Source: Levilactobacillus brevis
Lineage (GTDB): Bacteria; Bacillota; Bacilli; Lactobacillales; Lactobacillaceae
DNA length: 64,000 bases
Direction of reading: 5' to 3'
NCBI GenBank assembly: GCA_021383565.1
Contig: CP079699.1
Span: 1,674,001-1,738,000 of the forward strand
Part shown: in pieces, positions 18,600 to 26,900 of the stretch
How the letters are laid out: each line of letters opens with the position of its first letter
How positions within the stretch are numbered: the first letter of the stretch is position 1
Position numbers and translations under genes: made by a program
The notes under the pieces: model-generated
What the model was told of the DNA's origin: nothing
The model's database searches: none
The model's input: the letters and a program-made list of their open reading frames with translations, nothing else

Positions 18600-20507
18600 C
18601 TAACCGTTAACTTTCGCCAACGTCTTCTGAATCTTCTGCGGCTTCTCCTGCCGACCAATCAACAGTAAACGTAACGTGTTCAGAACCGCAATCAGCGTCA
18701 CACCAACGTCGGAGAAGACGGCCCACCACATGGTCGTGATACCAAAGGCGGCCAGCGTCAGGAACAACAGCTTAATGCCTAACGCAAAGACAATGTTCTC
18801 CCACACAATTTGCTTGGTGCGTTTGGCAATCGTGATTGTGCGTGGAATGGCCAGTGGATCGTCGTTCATCAAGACGATGTCTGCCGACTCGATAGCCGCA
18901 TCGGAACCCAATGCGCCCATGGCAATTCCGACATCGGCACTGGCCAGTACGGGGGTGTCGTTGAGGCCATCGCCGACGAAGGCTAACTTTTCCTTCGGCT
19001 TCAGCTGGGCCTTCAGCTTGCCCATCTCAGCTACCTTATCCTGCGGCAATAATTCAGCCTTGACCGCATCAATCTTAATCTGTTCACCGACGGCCTGACC
19101 GACTTGCTGGTTGTCCCCCGTCAGCATAACGGTCTGACGAATGCCAGTTTGCTTAAGCGCAGCCAGAGCTGGAATCGTCGTCTCTTTTACGGCATCGGCG
19201 ACCTCGATGGCGCCCTGATACTTACCTGCCCAAGCCACGTAAACCATAGTGCTCGCGGGACTCCTTGGCAAATCAGCCGTAACGCCAATCTGGCGCATCA
19301 ACTTAGCATTCCCCACGTACAGCGGCTGATCATCGGCTTGGGCCTTCACGCCTAATCCGACCAATTCCTCGGCGGCCGTCTGACCGTCGTCCTGATAACC
19401 AGCCAGTGCGACAATCGACTTGGCAATCGGGTGCGGTGACGCTACCTCGGCCCGCGCCGCGAGTTGAATTAGTGCCGACTTGCTCAGACTGACCGGTGCC
19501 ACGTTGACCACCGCGAATTCGCCACGCGTCAACGTTCCAGTCTTATCGAAGGCCACCGTTTTCACCTGGTTCAGTGCTTCCAGATAGTTACTCCCTTTAA
19601 TCAGGACGCCTGCCCGCGAGGCGGCCCCTATCCCACCGAAATAGCTCAACGGCACGGAAATTACGAGAGCACACGGACACGAGATGACTAAGAAAATGAG
19701 CGCCCGGTACAACCACGCATTGAATGGTTGGGCGAAGAACAACGGCGGCACGGTTGCCAACAGAATGGCCATCCCGACCACAGCCGGGGTATAAACCCGG
19801 GCAAACTTGGTAATGAAGTTCTCCGTCTTGGTCTTTTGGGTCGTGGCGTCCTGAACCAATTCTAAAATTTTAGCGACGGTTGAATCGGCGTAGGCCTTCT
19901 CCACTCGCAGTTCAATGACCCCATTGCTCACGATGGTGCCACTCAATGCCTGATCGCCGCTTCCAACCAGCATCGGCTTGGTTTCTCCGGTCAGCGCCTT
20001 GGTATCCAAATAGGTCTCCCCACTCGTGACGATCCCATCGGCGGGGACCTTTTCCCCGGGACGTACAATCAACGTATCGCCCACCTGAACCTGGTCCGGC
20101 GTGATCTGCTGGGTCTGGCCATTGACCACCAAGTTGGCATAGTCCGGTCGAATCTTCAAAAGGTCCGTAATTGAGCGTTTGGACTTATTGACGGCGGAAT
20201 CTTGGAAGAATTCACCAATTCGGTAGAATAGCATGACTGCTACCGCTTCGGGATACTGCTGGATGGCGAGCGCTCCGACCGTCGCCACCGTCATGAGAAA
20301 GGCTTCTCCAAAAAGCTTACCGGTAAAAAGGTCCCGAACCGCTTCCACCAGGATTGGCCCGCCTACCAAGAGATAGGCCAACAGGTATAGCCCAATTGTA
20401 ACCGCTTTCAGAAACGGTGAAAAAGTGGCAATGAGTAGTAGCCCCATGCTCCCTAGAATCAGGGCTAAGTTCCGTTTGGTTTCAGCTAATTTTAGATATT
20501 CCCGCAT
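18600..20507 (-). CDS. Heavy-metal translocating P1B-type ATPase (Cd/Zn/Co exporter-like)
   Basis: 635-aa membrane ATPase that pumps soft divalent metals out of the cell. The P-domain has DKTGTLTRGE near residue 320, the HP motif in ASPHPIAKS near 360, and GDGLNDTPVLA near 515. The metal-binding CPC motif is in ISCPCALVIS near 275, the signature of zinc/cadmium or copper pumps. There is no N-terminal HMA domain or Cys-rich extension, so it is a short form. The A-domain TGET is present (KALTGETKPM). It is divergent from an ArsR/CadC-type regulator with shared operator palindromes, which supports Cd/Zn/Pb-type induction. Copper is less likely because CopY-type boxes are absent. Confidence 0.92.
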   Translation of the reverse strand: MREYLKLAETKRNLALILGSMGLLLIATFSPFLKAVTIGLYLLAYLLVGGPILVEAVRDLFTGKLFGEAFLMTVATVGALAIQQYPEAVAVMLFYRIGEFFQDSAVNKSKRSITDLLKIRPDYANLVVNGQTQQITPDQVQVGDTLIVRPGEKVPADGIVTSGETYLDTKALTGETKPMLVGSGDQALSGTIVSNGVIELRVEKAYADSTVAKILELVQDATTQKTKTENFITKFARVYTPAVVGMAILLATVPPLFFAQPFNAWLYRALIFLVISCPCALVISVPLSYFGGIGAASRAGVLIKGSNYLEALNQVKTVAFDKTGTLTRGEFAVVNVAPVSLSKSALIQLAARAEVASPHPIAKSIVALAGYQDDGQTAAEELVGLGVKAQADDQPLYVGNAKLMRQIGVTADLPRSPASTMVYVAWAGKYQGAIEVADAVKETTIPALAALKQTGIRQTVMLTGDNQQVGQAVGEQIKIDAVKAELLPQDKVAEMGKLKAQLKPKEKLAFVGDGLNDTPVLASADVGIAMGALGSDAAIESADIVLMNDDPLAIPRTITIAKRTKQIVWENIVFALGIKLLFLTLAAFGITTMWWAVFSDVGVTLIAVLNTLRLLLIGRQEKPQKIQKTLAKVNG

Positions 20508-20528
20508 CGTACTCGCCTCCCAGACTAG

Positions 20529-20564
20529 ATATGAACAACCGTTTATATGAATACTCGCTCATAT
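20529..20564. promoter_or_regulatory. ArsR/SmtB-type operator region between ATPase and regulator
   Basis: Two overlapping imperfect inverted repeats: ATATGAACAACCGTTTATAT (20529-20548) and ATATGA-N8-TCATAT (20545-20564). They resemble the 12-2-12 operators of SmtB/CzrA/CadC regulators and sit between the divergent genes, nearest the ATPase start. Confidence 0.62.
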
Positions 20565-20611
20565 GTATGGCTTCATCATAACATATCCATTCCCCGTGTC
20601 AACCGCCAAAG

Positions 20612-20640
20612 TGGACAAACTCGCCGGTCCCTTTTATGGT
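20612..20640 (+). promoter_or_regulatory. Promoter of the ArsR-family regulator
   Basis: TGGACA (20612-20617), 17-bp spacer, TATGGT (20635-20640). It lies downstream of the earliest in-frame start at 20563 and therefore argues for a later start codon. Confidence 0.55.
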
Positions 20641-20664
20641 AAAATGAAAGCCATGGTGATGAAT

Positions 20665-20970
20665 ATGGAAAATCAAAATAATCAGCTCCCAACAACCACG
20701 GAAATCAAAAAAAGCGTCGACCTTTTCAAAACGTTCGGCGACGCCACTCGTTATCAGATTCTCTCGTTGCTCTACCAGAACAGCCGGACCGTCAGTGAAA
20801 TTACGGCGGTTATGGATGTTTCGCAATCAGCCGTCTCCCACCAGCTGAAGACCTTGCGTCAGGCGGGACTCGTCATCGGTGAACGCGACGGTAAATTTAT
20901 CAAGTACACCTTGGCCGACGAACATATCTTCGAAATCTTCGAACTGGTCAAGGCACATATTCAGGAATAA
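20665..20970 (+). CDS. ArsR/CadC-type metalloregulator
   Basis: About 101 aa from the preferred start. The winged helix-turn-helix is clear: LFKTFGDATRYQILSLLY, then VSEITAVMDVSQSAVSHQLKTL with the recognition helix, then the wing VIGERDGKFIKYTL. The frame is open from 20563, but the promoter at 20612-20640 makes that start unlikely. ATG 20665 has GGTGATG upstream, and 20644 or 20659 remain possible. No N-terminal CxC/ELCVCD metal motif of classical CadC is seen, so metal sensing may use His/Asp/Glu in the C-terminal helix (DEHIFEIFELVKAHIQE). It likely represses the divergent P-type ATPase. Confidence 0.88.
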   Translation: MENQNNQLPTTTEIKKSVDLFKTFGDATRYQILSLLYQNSRTVSEITAVMDVSQSAVSHQLKTLRQAGLVIGERDGKFIKYTLADEHIFEIFELVKAHIQE

Positions 20971-20987
20971 TGAAACAAGTCCACAAT

Positions 20988-21019
20988 AAAACCGACCTCA
21001 GCGATGAGGTCGGTTTTTA
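20988..21019. terminator. Terminator after the ArsR gene
   Basis: AAAACCGACCTCA, GCGA loop, TGAGGTCGGTTTT then T-rich sequence. It serves the plus strand and may also stop the convergent MFS gene. Confidence 0.9.
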
Positions 21020-21095
21020 TTTTACAGTTTGGTAAGATGGTTCGCACTGGACGCTAAGCAAATCATGCCCAATAAGCTACCCGATTTAGTTAGCT

Positions 21096-22283
21096 TCACT
21101 CCGGCGCCAGCACTCGAGACCGCGAACGCACGAGTAAGACGAAAATCACCAGCATCCCGAAGCTCAATCCTGCCATATACCACGGCAAAGTCTGAACCGT
21201 TCCATTGTGCAGCCAGCTCATTCCGCACGTCAGAGCGCTGACCAGCAGGTAGTAGCCGAGGCTAAACCAACCGCTAGCGCTACCCATAACCGCCTCATAC
21301 CCCACCAACGCGCGATTCAAGGCGTTGGGTAAGGTCACATTGAGGCCCAGAAACGTCAAAAAGATGCCGATAATCATTAGCGTTGCCTGTTGCCAATAGG
21401 CAGCCACCACCAGGCCAACACTCGCCAGACTACTGAAGATGAGGCCGCGCAGTGCGACTTGTTCCGGCGTCCAAACGTTCAGTAACCGATTGACCAGCAA
21501 AGCGCCAAACAGACTGGCACCGGCCAGTACCAAGCCCAGCCACCCGTATTGGACGGCCGAATAGCCAAAGTGGGTCATAAAAACAAACGGCGCTTCAGCG
21601 TAATAACTGAACAAGAGGCCATTGATGCCGCCGATGAGTAGCCCATAACCCCAGACAACGGGGTCGGTCAACAGACGGCGCACCACACGCCATTGCTGAA
21701 TCCGTGGTGGACGGCTAGTCTGCGTTTCGGGCAGCCGACTCAATGCATATAGCCCCACAGCCACGGCCATGGTGACCAAAGTGGCAAAGACACTGCGATA
21801 ACCAAAGTAAGTCTGCATGACCCCACCAATTAGGGGACCCAAGGCTGGTGCCAGGGCCATCGCGGCACTCGTCTTGGCAAAAATTTTTGCGCCGGTCACA
21901 CCACTAAAACTTTCACGCATGATCGTCTGGGTTACCACCGATCCGGCACTCGCTCCGAGCGCTTGGATCAATCGCCACCCCAACAAGGTCAGAAAATGCG
22001 GGCTCATCAATAATCCAATATTTCCCAATAAATAAACGGCGATGCCGGCTAACATGGCCGGTCGCCGACCCCACCGGTCAGCCAGTTGCCCCCACATCAG
22101 GACACCCAGGGCAAAGGCCACGAAATAGGTACTCATGGTGAGTTGCACTTGGTTAGCACTCACCGTAAAAGCCCGGCGTAGTTGCGGTAACACCGGGGTA
22201 AAGATTGACTCGCTGATTTGTGGAAATCCCACGAGTGTAATCATCAATCCCAATGAAGGGACCGATGGACGGACGTTTTTCAT
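21096..22283 (-). CDS. Bcr/CflA-family MFS drug exporter
   Basis: 395-aa proton-driven multidrug exporter with 12 predicted spans. The motif GQLADRWGRRPAMLAG in loop 2-3 is the MFS A motif. Motif C-like GASAGSVVTQTIMRE near residue 118 and ALAPALGPLIGG near 148 place it in the drug:H+ antiporter-1 Bcr/CflA branch. ATG 22283 is preceded by CTAAGGAGAAATACG. A consensus promoter at 22401-22429 is separated from the gene by about 120 nt that hold a 21-codon leader ORF with its own ribosome binding site and two hairpins. Expression may therefore be controlled by leader translation, as in drug-inducible genes. Confidence 0.9.
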   Translation of the reverse strand: MKNVRPSVPSLGLMITLVGFPQISESIFTPVLPQLRRAFTVSANQVQLTMSTYFVAFALGVLMWGQLADRWGRRPAMLAGIAVYLLGNIGLLMSPHFLTLLGWRLIQALGASAGSVVTQTIMRESFSGVTGAKIFAKTSAAMALAPALGPLIGGVMQTYFGYRSVFATLVTMAVAVGLYALSRLPETQTSRPPRIQQWRVVRRLLTDPVVWGYGLLIGGINGLLFSYYAEAPFVFMTHFGYSAVQYGWLGLVLAGASLFGALLVNRLLNVWTPEQVALRGLIFSSLASVGLVVAAYWQQATLMIIGIFLTFLGLNVTLPNALNRALVGYEAVMGSASGWFSLGYYLLVSALTCGMSWLHNGTVQTLPWYMAGLSFGMLVIFVLLVRSRSRVLAPE

Positions 22284-22301
22284 CGTATTTCTCCTTAGAA
22301 T

Positions 22302-22367
22302 TTACTTTGAGGAAAAACGTCCTTTTCCGTCTGCGGGGACGCAGGCCATTAACGTTTGTAGCGTCAT
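22302..22367 (-). CDS. Leader peptide (21 aa) upstream of the Bcr/CflA exporter
   Basis: Reads MTLQTLMACVPADGKGRFSSK. ATG 22367 is preceded by AAAGGGGTGACCATCC, and the ORF ends 18 bp before the exporter start. Within it, CTGCG-TCCC-CGCAG and GGAAAA-GGACGT-TTTTCC form two hairpins. The architecture fits a regulatory leader peptide; the sequence matches no leader I can name. Confidence 0.55.
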   Translation of the reverse strand: MTLQTLMACVPADGKGRFSSK

Positions 22368-22400
22368 GGATGGTCACCCCTTTCTGTTAAGTTGCGTTTC

Positions 22401-22429
22401 ACATTACGGGAAATCCGCGGGAGTGTCAA
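22401..22429 (-). promoter_or_regulatory. Strong sigma-A promoter of the exporter unit
   Basis: Minus strand TTGACA (22424-22429), 17-bp spacer, TAATGT (22401-22406), placing the start site about 25 bp upstream of the leader ORF. Confidence 0.82.
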
Positions 22430-22471
22430 GCGTCGATTGCTGGCACGGTGCCTAAATCTCTACAATTAGTC

Positions 22472-22509
22472 AAAAAAAGGTCTGGGACAAAACATCCCAG
22501 ACCCCTTTT
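22472..22509 (-). terminator. Terminator at the distal end of the repeat element downstream of map
   Basis: GGTCTGGGA and TCCCAGACC pair; the minus transcript continues into TTTTTTT. It closes the map transcript about 150 bp after its stop. Confidence 0.8.
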
Positions 22510-22651
22510 GAGCCAACTTTAAATGGCCGAAACGTGCGCCAAAAAGCAGCCGGTTCCGCTTAAAACTGATAACCAAACAATCCAAGCCCAGGATTATTCG
22601 GTTATCAGCCTTAATGCTCGCCGGCTAACCGCCTTTTGTCCCACTCTCTTT
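22472..22651 (-). repeat. Dispersed intergenic structured repeat, copy 1
   Basis: About 175 bp, homologous along its length to 33577-33750 in the opposite orientation. It contains an 18-bp stem (22566-22583 with 22591-22608), the box CAAAAGGCGGTTAGCCGG on the minus strand and a terminal GTCCCAG segment. The central stem differs from copy 2 by paired substitutions that keep base pairing. Confidence 0.75.
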
Positions 22652-22660
22652 CATCTGCAG

Positions 22661-23449
22661 TTATTTCAATAGATACGACGCATCCAACTCATGGTCAAAC
22701 GACGTCAGAATCTTGGGCCCATCCGTTGTGATCACGATGGTGTGCTCGTACTGGCAACTCAGGCTCCCGTCAACCGTTGAGATGGTCCAGCCATCATCGG
22801 CCGGCGCGCTGCAGGCCCAATCGCCCACGTTGATCATCGGTTCAATGGTAATCGTCATCCCCGCCTTCAGCCGCGTACCGTGACCGGCCTTGCCATAGTG
22901 CGGTACGTCTGGGTCTTCATGCATGGTCGGGCCGATGCCGTGACCAATGTAGTCGCGCACCACGCCGTACCCCAACTGGTTCTCGGCATAATTCTGAATG
23001 GCAAAACCGATATCGCCAATTCGGTTGCCGACAACCGCTTGGTCAATCCCTAGATACAGTGACTTCAGCGTAACATCCATTAATTTCTGAGCTTCCGTGG
23101 AAGGCTGGCCCGCCACAAAGGCGTGGCAAGCATCACTCAAGTAACCGTGGTAGTCGATGACGGTGTCCACCTTAACCAAGTCGCCGTTCTTAATCAGGAC
23201 GTCCTTACTGGGACAGCCGTGGCAGATGACGTCATTGACGCTCACACAGGTCGAGTATTTATAGCCTTCAAAGTTCAGCTCACCCGGCGTGGCATCGTGG
23301 TCAATAATGTATTGGTAGGAAAAATGGTCAATATCCCAGGTCGTTATCCCTGGCTTGATATAATCCGTCAGGGCATGAAACAGCCCAGCGAGAATATCGC
23401 CGGCCGCCTGCATCCCCTGAATTTCGCGTGGTGATTTTAAAGAAATCAT
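22661..23449 (-). CDS. map: Type I methionine aminopeptidase
   Basis: Removes the initiator methionine from nascent proteins. The metal ligands Asp, Asp, His, Glu and Glu are visible in KVDTVIDYHGYLSDACH (residues about 92-108), GHGIGPTMHEDP (about 168) and TIEPMINVG (about 200), plus the final Glu in YEHTIVIT. The 262-aa length is typical of Lactobacillaceae MetAP. It contains CHGCPSKDVL in place of the usual VCHGIPS, consistent with a lactobacillus paralogue. ATG 23449 is preceded by CAGGAGGCAAC. It is monocistronic, followed by the structured repeat and terminator. Confidence 0.95.
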   Translation of the reverse strand: MISLKSPREIQGMQAAGDILAGLFHALTDYIKPGITTWDIDHFSYQYIIDHDATPGELNFEGYKYSTCVSVNDVICHGCPSKDVLIKNGDLVKVDTVIDYHGYLSDACHAFVAGQPSTEAQKLMDVTLKSLYLGIDQAVVGNRIGDIGFAIQNYAENQLGYGVVRDYIGHGIGPTMHEDPDVPHYGKAGHGTRLKAGMTITIEPMINVGDWACSAPADDGWTISTVDGSLSCQYEHTIVITTDGPKILTSFDHELDASYLLK

Positions 23450-23658
23450 GTTGCCTCCTGATGGTTGTCTACGTTTTAAGTGTTATTTTCAGTATACCCT
23501 ACTGGGCGGGCGCTTCAACCTAAAAAAGTAATTCACGTCAAATCCCTAATGACACCGTTTTCAGTGGCTTTTCAGACCTGAATATTTTATGGAAACGTGT
23601 TACAATCACTTTTGCTGCATTTCACACGGAATTTGTAAAAACAACAAGGAGGTGCCCC

Positions 23659-24570
23659 ATGGCACTCACGAAACGTGACGTCCGCGATTACTTTATCGGC
23701 TTCGCCCTCGTCCTGACGATGGTTGGCATCGCCACTGGGCTCAACGATTATGAAATTATTCTTCCCGAAATTGGTGCGCTGACGGCGGGGATGTGGATTT
23801 ATCACAACCCCACCTGGGTCAGTCAACCCCTTAAAATCTTTCTCGCTCCTTCCGGCACCGCGGTGATTGGCTTCGTCGTCAATCAACTATCCATCAGCTA
23901 TCCGGAAAAGGTTGGCATTACCCTGCTCTTCATCTTGTTACTCCTCAACGTGCTACGGTCGACGTTGGCGCCATCCTTCGCCACAGGGCTGTTGCCAATC
24001 ATCATCAACGCCACGCACTGGTCCTTTATCCTCGCGATCTTTGCGTTTACTCTGACCTTGATGGTGGGCGTTCTCCTGCAAGGTCACTACAAGGGCCAAC
24101 CCGCGGGGCATCCGCTCCACTACCAACACATGCTGGGCTTCGTACTCGCCGCAGCCGTCTGGATCGGGGCAGTCTGGCTAGCCGGCTATCCGCAAATGTC
24201 TGGAATTCCACCGGTACTGGTCGTCTTCTTTGAGGTCTCGCAAAAATCCAGTTACAGCGGAAAACTTGCGGTCAAGCACATCATCGCTCTAGGTGGTGCG
24301 GCGACCATTGGCGTACTGGTTCACCTGGTCATTGGGTCATGGCTGCTGGCCACACTAATCACGCTGCCGCTGGTGTTCGTGCTCCTGCAACTCTTGCGAA
24401 TTAAGCTTCCGGCCGCTTACGCCTTTCCACTGTTGGCGCTGGTCTTACCGGCCAATATGTTCCACACACTACCGATTGCGGCGACGCTGGCCGCCTGCTT
24501 CTTCCTGGGCGCGACCTTTGCTTACCGCAAACTCGCGGCACTGACGGGCTTGGCCTCGGAAAATAATTAA
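23659..24570 (+). CDS. Membrane protein with internal duplication, HPP-like
   Basis: 303 aa, about 8-9 hydrophobic spans, no signal peptide cleavage site. Two halves look alike. Residues about 35-120 ([19 protein letters not shown]..., [29 protein letters not shown]) and about 185-280 ([18 protein letters not shown]..., [29 protein letters not shown]) share the order of a pre-helix Pro/Gly segment, a Gly/Ala-rich helix and a Pro-Ala motif. This recalls HPP-family proteins, but I do not assign a substrate. ATG is preceded by AAGGAGGTGCCCC, a near-perfect ribosome binding site. A terminator follows at 24579. Confidence 0.72.
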   Translation: MALTKRDVRDYFIGFALVLTMVGIATGLNDYEIILPEIGALTAGMWIYHNPTWVSQPLKIFLAPSGTAVIGFVVNQLSISYPEKVGITLLFILLLLNVLRSTLAPSFATGLLPIIINATHWSFILAIFAFTLTLMVGVLLQGHYKGQPAGHPLHYQHMLGFVLAAAVWIGAVWLAGYPQMSGIPPVLVVFFEVSQKSSYSGKLAVKHIIALGGAATIGVLVHLVIGSWLLATLITLPLVFVLLQLLRIKLPAAYAFPLLALVLPANMFHTLPIAATLAACFFLGATFAYRKLAALTGLASENN

Positions 24571-24578
24571 GCACACCT

Positions 24579-24616
24579 AAGGCAACGACTTCTGGAAGGA
24601 AATCGTTGCCTTTTTT
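24579..24616 (+). terminator. Terminator after the duplicated membrane protein
   Basis: AAGGCAACGA pairs with TCGTTGCCTT around a 14-nt loop, followed by TTTTTT. Confidence 0.9.
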
Positions 24617-24716
24617 CATTTTACAAACTTTTTACGTAAACTACACGTTAGTTTTACATCACTCCCGTATCCTGAAAGTTACCATTCAGGCCAACTACAT
24701 ACAAAGGGGTTTTAAC

Positions 24717-25547
24717 GTGTTAGATATTCTAAAAGCCGCAATTCTGGGCATCATTGAAGGAATTACGGAATTCTTACCCATCAGTTACACCGGACACCTC
24801 TACTTAGCCGATGAATTCATCAAGTTACACGAGTCCACGGCTTTTATCAATATGTTTATGGTGGTCATCCAACTCGGCGCGATTCTTGCCGTCGTCGTCC
24901 TTTATTTCAACAAACTCAACCCCTGGGCCCCGAGCAAGAATAAACTCGAACGTCATCAGACTTGGACACTCTGGTTCAAAGTGATTCTCGCCGTCCTGCC
25001 CTCAGTCATTGTCGGCCTTCCGCTCAACGACTGGATGGAGGCTCACCTGACCAGCTGGGAGGTCATCGCCTCAACCTTAATCGTCTATGGGATTTTGTTC
25101 ATCGTGATTGAGACCTACAACCGCCACCAAACGGCCCGCTTCAACGATCTCAATCAGCTACCGGTTAAGATTGCCCTCTTCATTGGAATTTTCCAAATTC
25201 TCTCGATGGTTCCCGGCACCTCACGCTCCGGGGCCACCATCCTCGGCGCCATCCTGATTGGGACCTCACGTTTCGTGGCAACCGAATTTTCCTTCTTCTT
25301 GGCCATTCCGACCATGTTCGGGGCCTCGCTACTGAAGATTCTGAAATACTTTCTTCACGGTAATGGTTTCACGGGCAGTCAAACGATCGTCTTACTGACC
25401 GGTGTCATCGTGTCCTTTGTCGTTGCTTACCTCGCCATTAAGTTTTTGTTGAATTACATTCGTCAAAACGACTTTAAGGCGTTTGGCTGGTACCGCATCA
25501 TCTTAGGTGTCGTTGTCATCGTCTACTTCGGGGTTGTGAACCACTAA
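24717..25547 (+). CDS. uppP: Undecaprenyl-diphosphatase
   Basis: Recycles undecaprenyl pyrophosphate to the monophosphate carrier for peptidoglycan and wall polymers; it is also associated with bacitracin resistance. It carries the signature [18 protein letters not shown] (residues 10-27; Tyr stands where most homologues have Ser) and the catalytic [13 protein letters not shown] near 165. The 276-aa length and 8 spans are normal. The GTG at 24717 is preceded by AAAGGGGTTTTAAC and begins exactly where the family begins, so the 37 upstream in-frame codons are excluded. It is monocistronic. Confidence 0.95.
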   Translation: MLDILKAAILGIIEGITEFLPISYTGHLYLADEFIKLHESTAFINMFMVVIQLGAILAVVVLYFNKLNPWAPSKNKLERHQTWTLWFKVILAVLPSVIVGLPLNDWMEAHLTSWEVIASTLIVYGILFIVIETYNRHQTARFNDLNQLPVKIALFIGIFQILSMVPGTSRSGATILGAILIGTSRFVATEFSFFLAIPTMFGASLLKILKYFLHGNGFTGSQTIVLLTGVIVSFVVAYLAIKFLLNYIRQNDFKAFGWYRIILGVVVIVYFGVVNH

Positions 25548-25784
25548 GTTGCCCCACAGAATATTCAATGACCGATTAATCAATAGTTTTAGCTGATTTC
25601 TCGTCATATTACCATTCAATCTCGGTTTAGCCACTGGGTTATACGTTTGAAAGCGCTGGATAACGTCGTTTGCAACAATCTGCAATCAAATGTGACAGCC
25701 TTTTAACTACACAGTAACTAAACTGCAATACTTCTCGGGTATGCTGTTAAGTATTAAGAAAACAGATTGGATAGATTAAAAAAT

Positions 25785-26192
25785 ATGTCGAAATCAAAAC
25801 TTACAATTAAATTTGCTTCATTTTTACTTTTATTTGGCTTTTCCTTCGGCATGGTGACCGACGTGACGTCAAGCTTAGTTCCTGAACAAACCACGACTGC
25901 CCAGGCGTCAACTCGGGTATCCGCTAGTCAGGCTAAGAAGATTGCCAAGATTAATGCCGGCCTGTCTAAAAAACAAAAAGCAGCCAAGAAATGGATTGCT
26001 AAGCGCGAATCCGGCTATAACTATTCGGCGCGTAACGGCAGATGTTACGGTCGTTACCAACTTTTGAAGTCTTACTTGCACGGTGACTACTCACCCGCTA
26101 ACCAAGAAAAGACCGCCAACCGTTACGTCAGTGGCCGTTATGGGTCATGGACGAAAGCCAAGAAGTTCTGGCAAAGTCATCACTGGTACTAA
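25785..26192 (+). CDS. Secreted aggregation-promoting-factor-like (Apf) protein
   Basis: 135-aa exported protein. A signal peptide occupies about residues 1-40 (TIKFASFLLLFGFSFG, cleavage likely after TAQA). A short Lys/Ala-rich linker follows, then the C-terminal Apf lysozyme-like domain: WIAKRESGYNYSARNG, CYGRYQL, GDYSPANQEKTANRYV and YGSWTKAKKFWQSHHWY. The Glu in KRESG corresponds to the conserved acidic residue of this domain. No LysM or LPxTG is present, so it is secreted or loosely wall-bound. TTG 25767 is an alternative start with no better ribosome site. A strong terminator follows. Confidence 0.87.
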   Translation: MSKSKLTIKFASFLLLFGFSFGMVTDVTSSLVPEQTTTAQASTRVSASQAKKIAKINAGLSKKQKAAKKWIAKRESGYNYSARNGRCYGRYQLLKSYLHGDYSPANQEKTANRYVSGRYGSWTKAKKFWQSHHWY

Positions 26193-26247
26193 AACCAGCG
26201 AGACTGCTTAACCGCGGTTTCAACTACATAATTGTGACCTTGAACCT

Positions 26248-26286
26248 GGCAGTTAAACCCGTACGTTGCGTTTAACTGCCTTTTTT
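26248..26286 (+). terminator. Terminator of the Apf-like gene
   Basis: GGCAGTTAAAC pairs with GTTTAACTGCC around an 11-nt loop, followed by TTTTTT. Confidence 0.92.
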
Positions 26287-26318
26287 CTACCCTAAAATGA
26301 CTGAAGGATTGATGCTAA

Positions 26319-26855
26319 ATGAAGAAGATGCTTAGCCTGGGACTCGTCATTCTGGTATTGGGCGTGGGAATTCTTCTGCTCCCTCACTTGACCACTAATC
26401 ACTCGCAAGCCAGCGCCCCCACCGCAGCCAAACGTGCCAGCCAGCACCCAACAACGTCCAAACTCACGCGTGCAGAATTGCAGCGTGACCGCAAGTTGAC
26501 CTACAGTGCCATCATTTATTTCGCCATCAAACACTCCAAGCTCCAACGCTGGCAGGAGGTCTCCGACTTCAAGCTGGGTTGGCAGGTCGAAAGCTATCCG
26601 CGTGACGGTCAGACCAAGTATCTCGTATGGCCCGATCAACATATCCAGGACAGCGCTAAGAATCTCGCCCCTAACTGGTTCCGACTGAAGGACCAGCACG
26701 TTCTTTACGACAGCATGATCGTCCACTCCTTCCGCAAGGACCAGACCAAGACGGCTTCGCTCACCGAAATTGTCAAACAAGTCAACGCTGATCATGCGGC
26801 AGCCAAGGTCCGATCCATGCCCGAAAAGATGACCGTCATCACTCACCATCAGTAG
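26319..26855 (+). CDS. Secreted or membrane-anchored small protein, unknown function
   Basis: 178 aa. An N-terminal hydrophobic segment (MLSLGLVILVLGVGILLL) is followed by a Ser/Ala/Thr-rich stretch, consistent with a signal anchor or signal peptide without a lipobox Cys. The rest is a soluble domain with mixed charge, including WQEVSDFKLGWQVESYP and WFRLKDQHVLYDSMIVHSF. It resembles the small uncharacterised exported proteins common in lactobacilli, but I do not recognise a family. ATG follows AAGGATTGATGCTAA. It is convergent with the DUF998 gene, and no clear terminator separates them. Confidence 0.7.
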   Translation: MKKMLSLGLVILVLGVGILLLPHLTTNHSQASAPTAAKRASQHPTTSKLTRAELQRDRKLTYSAIIYFAIKHSKLQRWQEVSDFKLGWQVESYPRDGQTKYLVWPDQHIQDSAKNLAPNWFRLKDQHVLYDSMIVHSFRKDQTKTASLTEIVKQVNADHAAAKVRSMPEKMTVITHHQ

Positions 26856-26900
26856 CCAAAAAGCCGGCACCGACATGGCACCGACTCGAATGATCCTTAC

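Noticed and set aside
25647-25661. cre-like TTGAAAGCGCTGGAT between uppP and the Apf-like gene
   Set aside because: One mismatch to cre; matches of this quality are expected several times in 64 kb and its distance from the start is over 120 bp.
26856-26890. Possible terminator between the convergent genes at 26.86 kb
   Set aside because: GGCACCGAC occurs twice as a direct, not inverted, repeat, so no stable stem forms.
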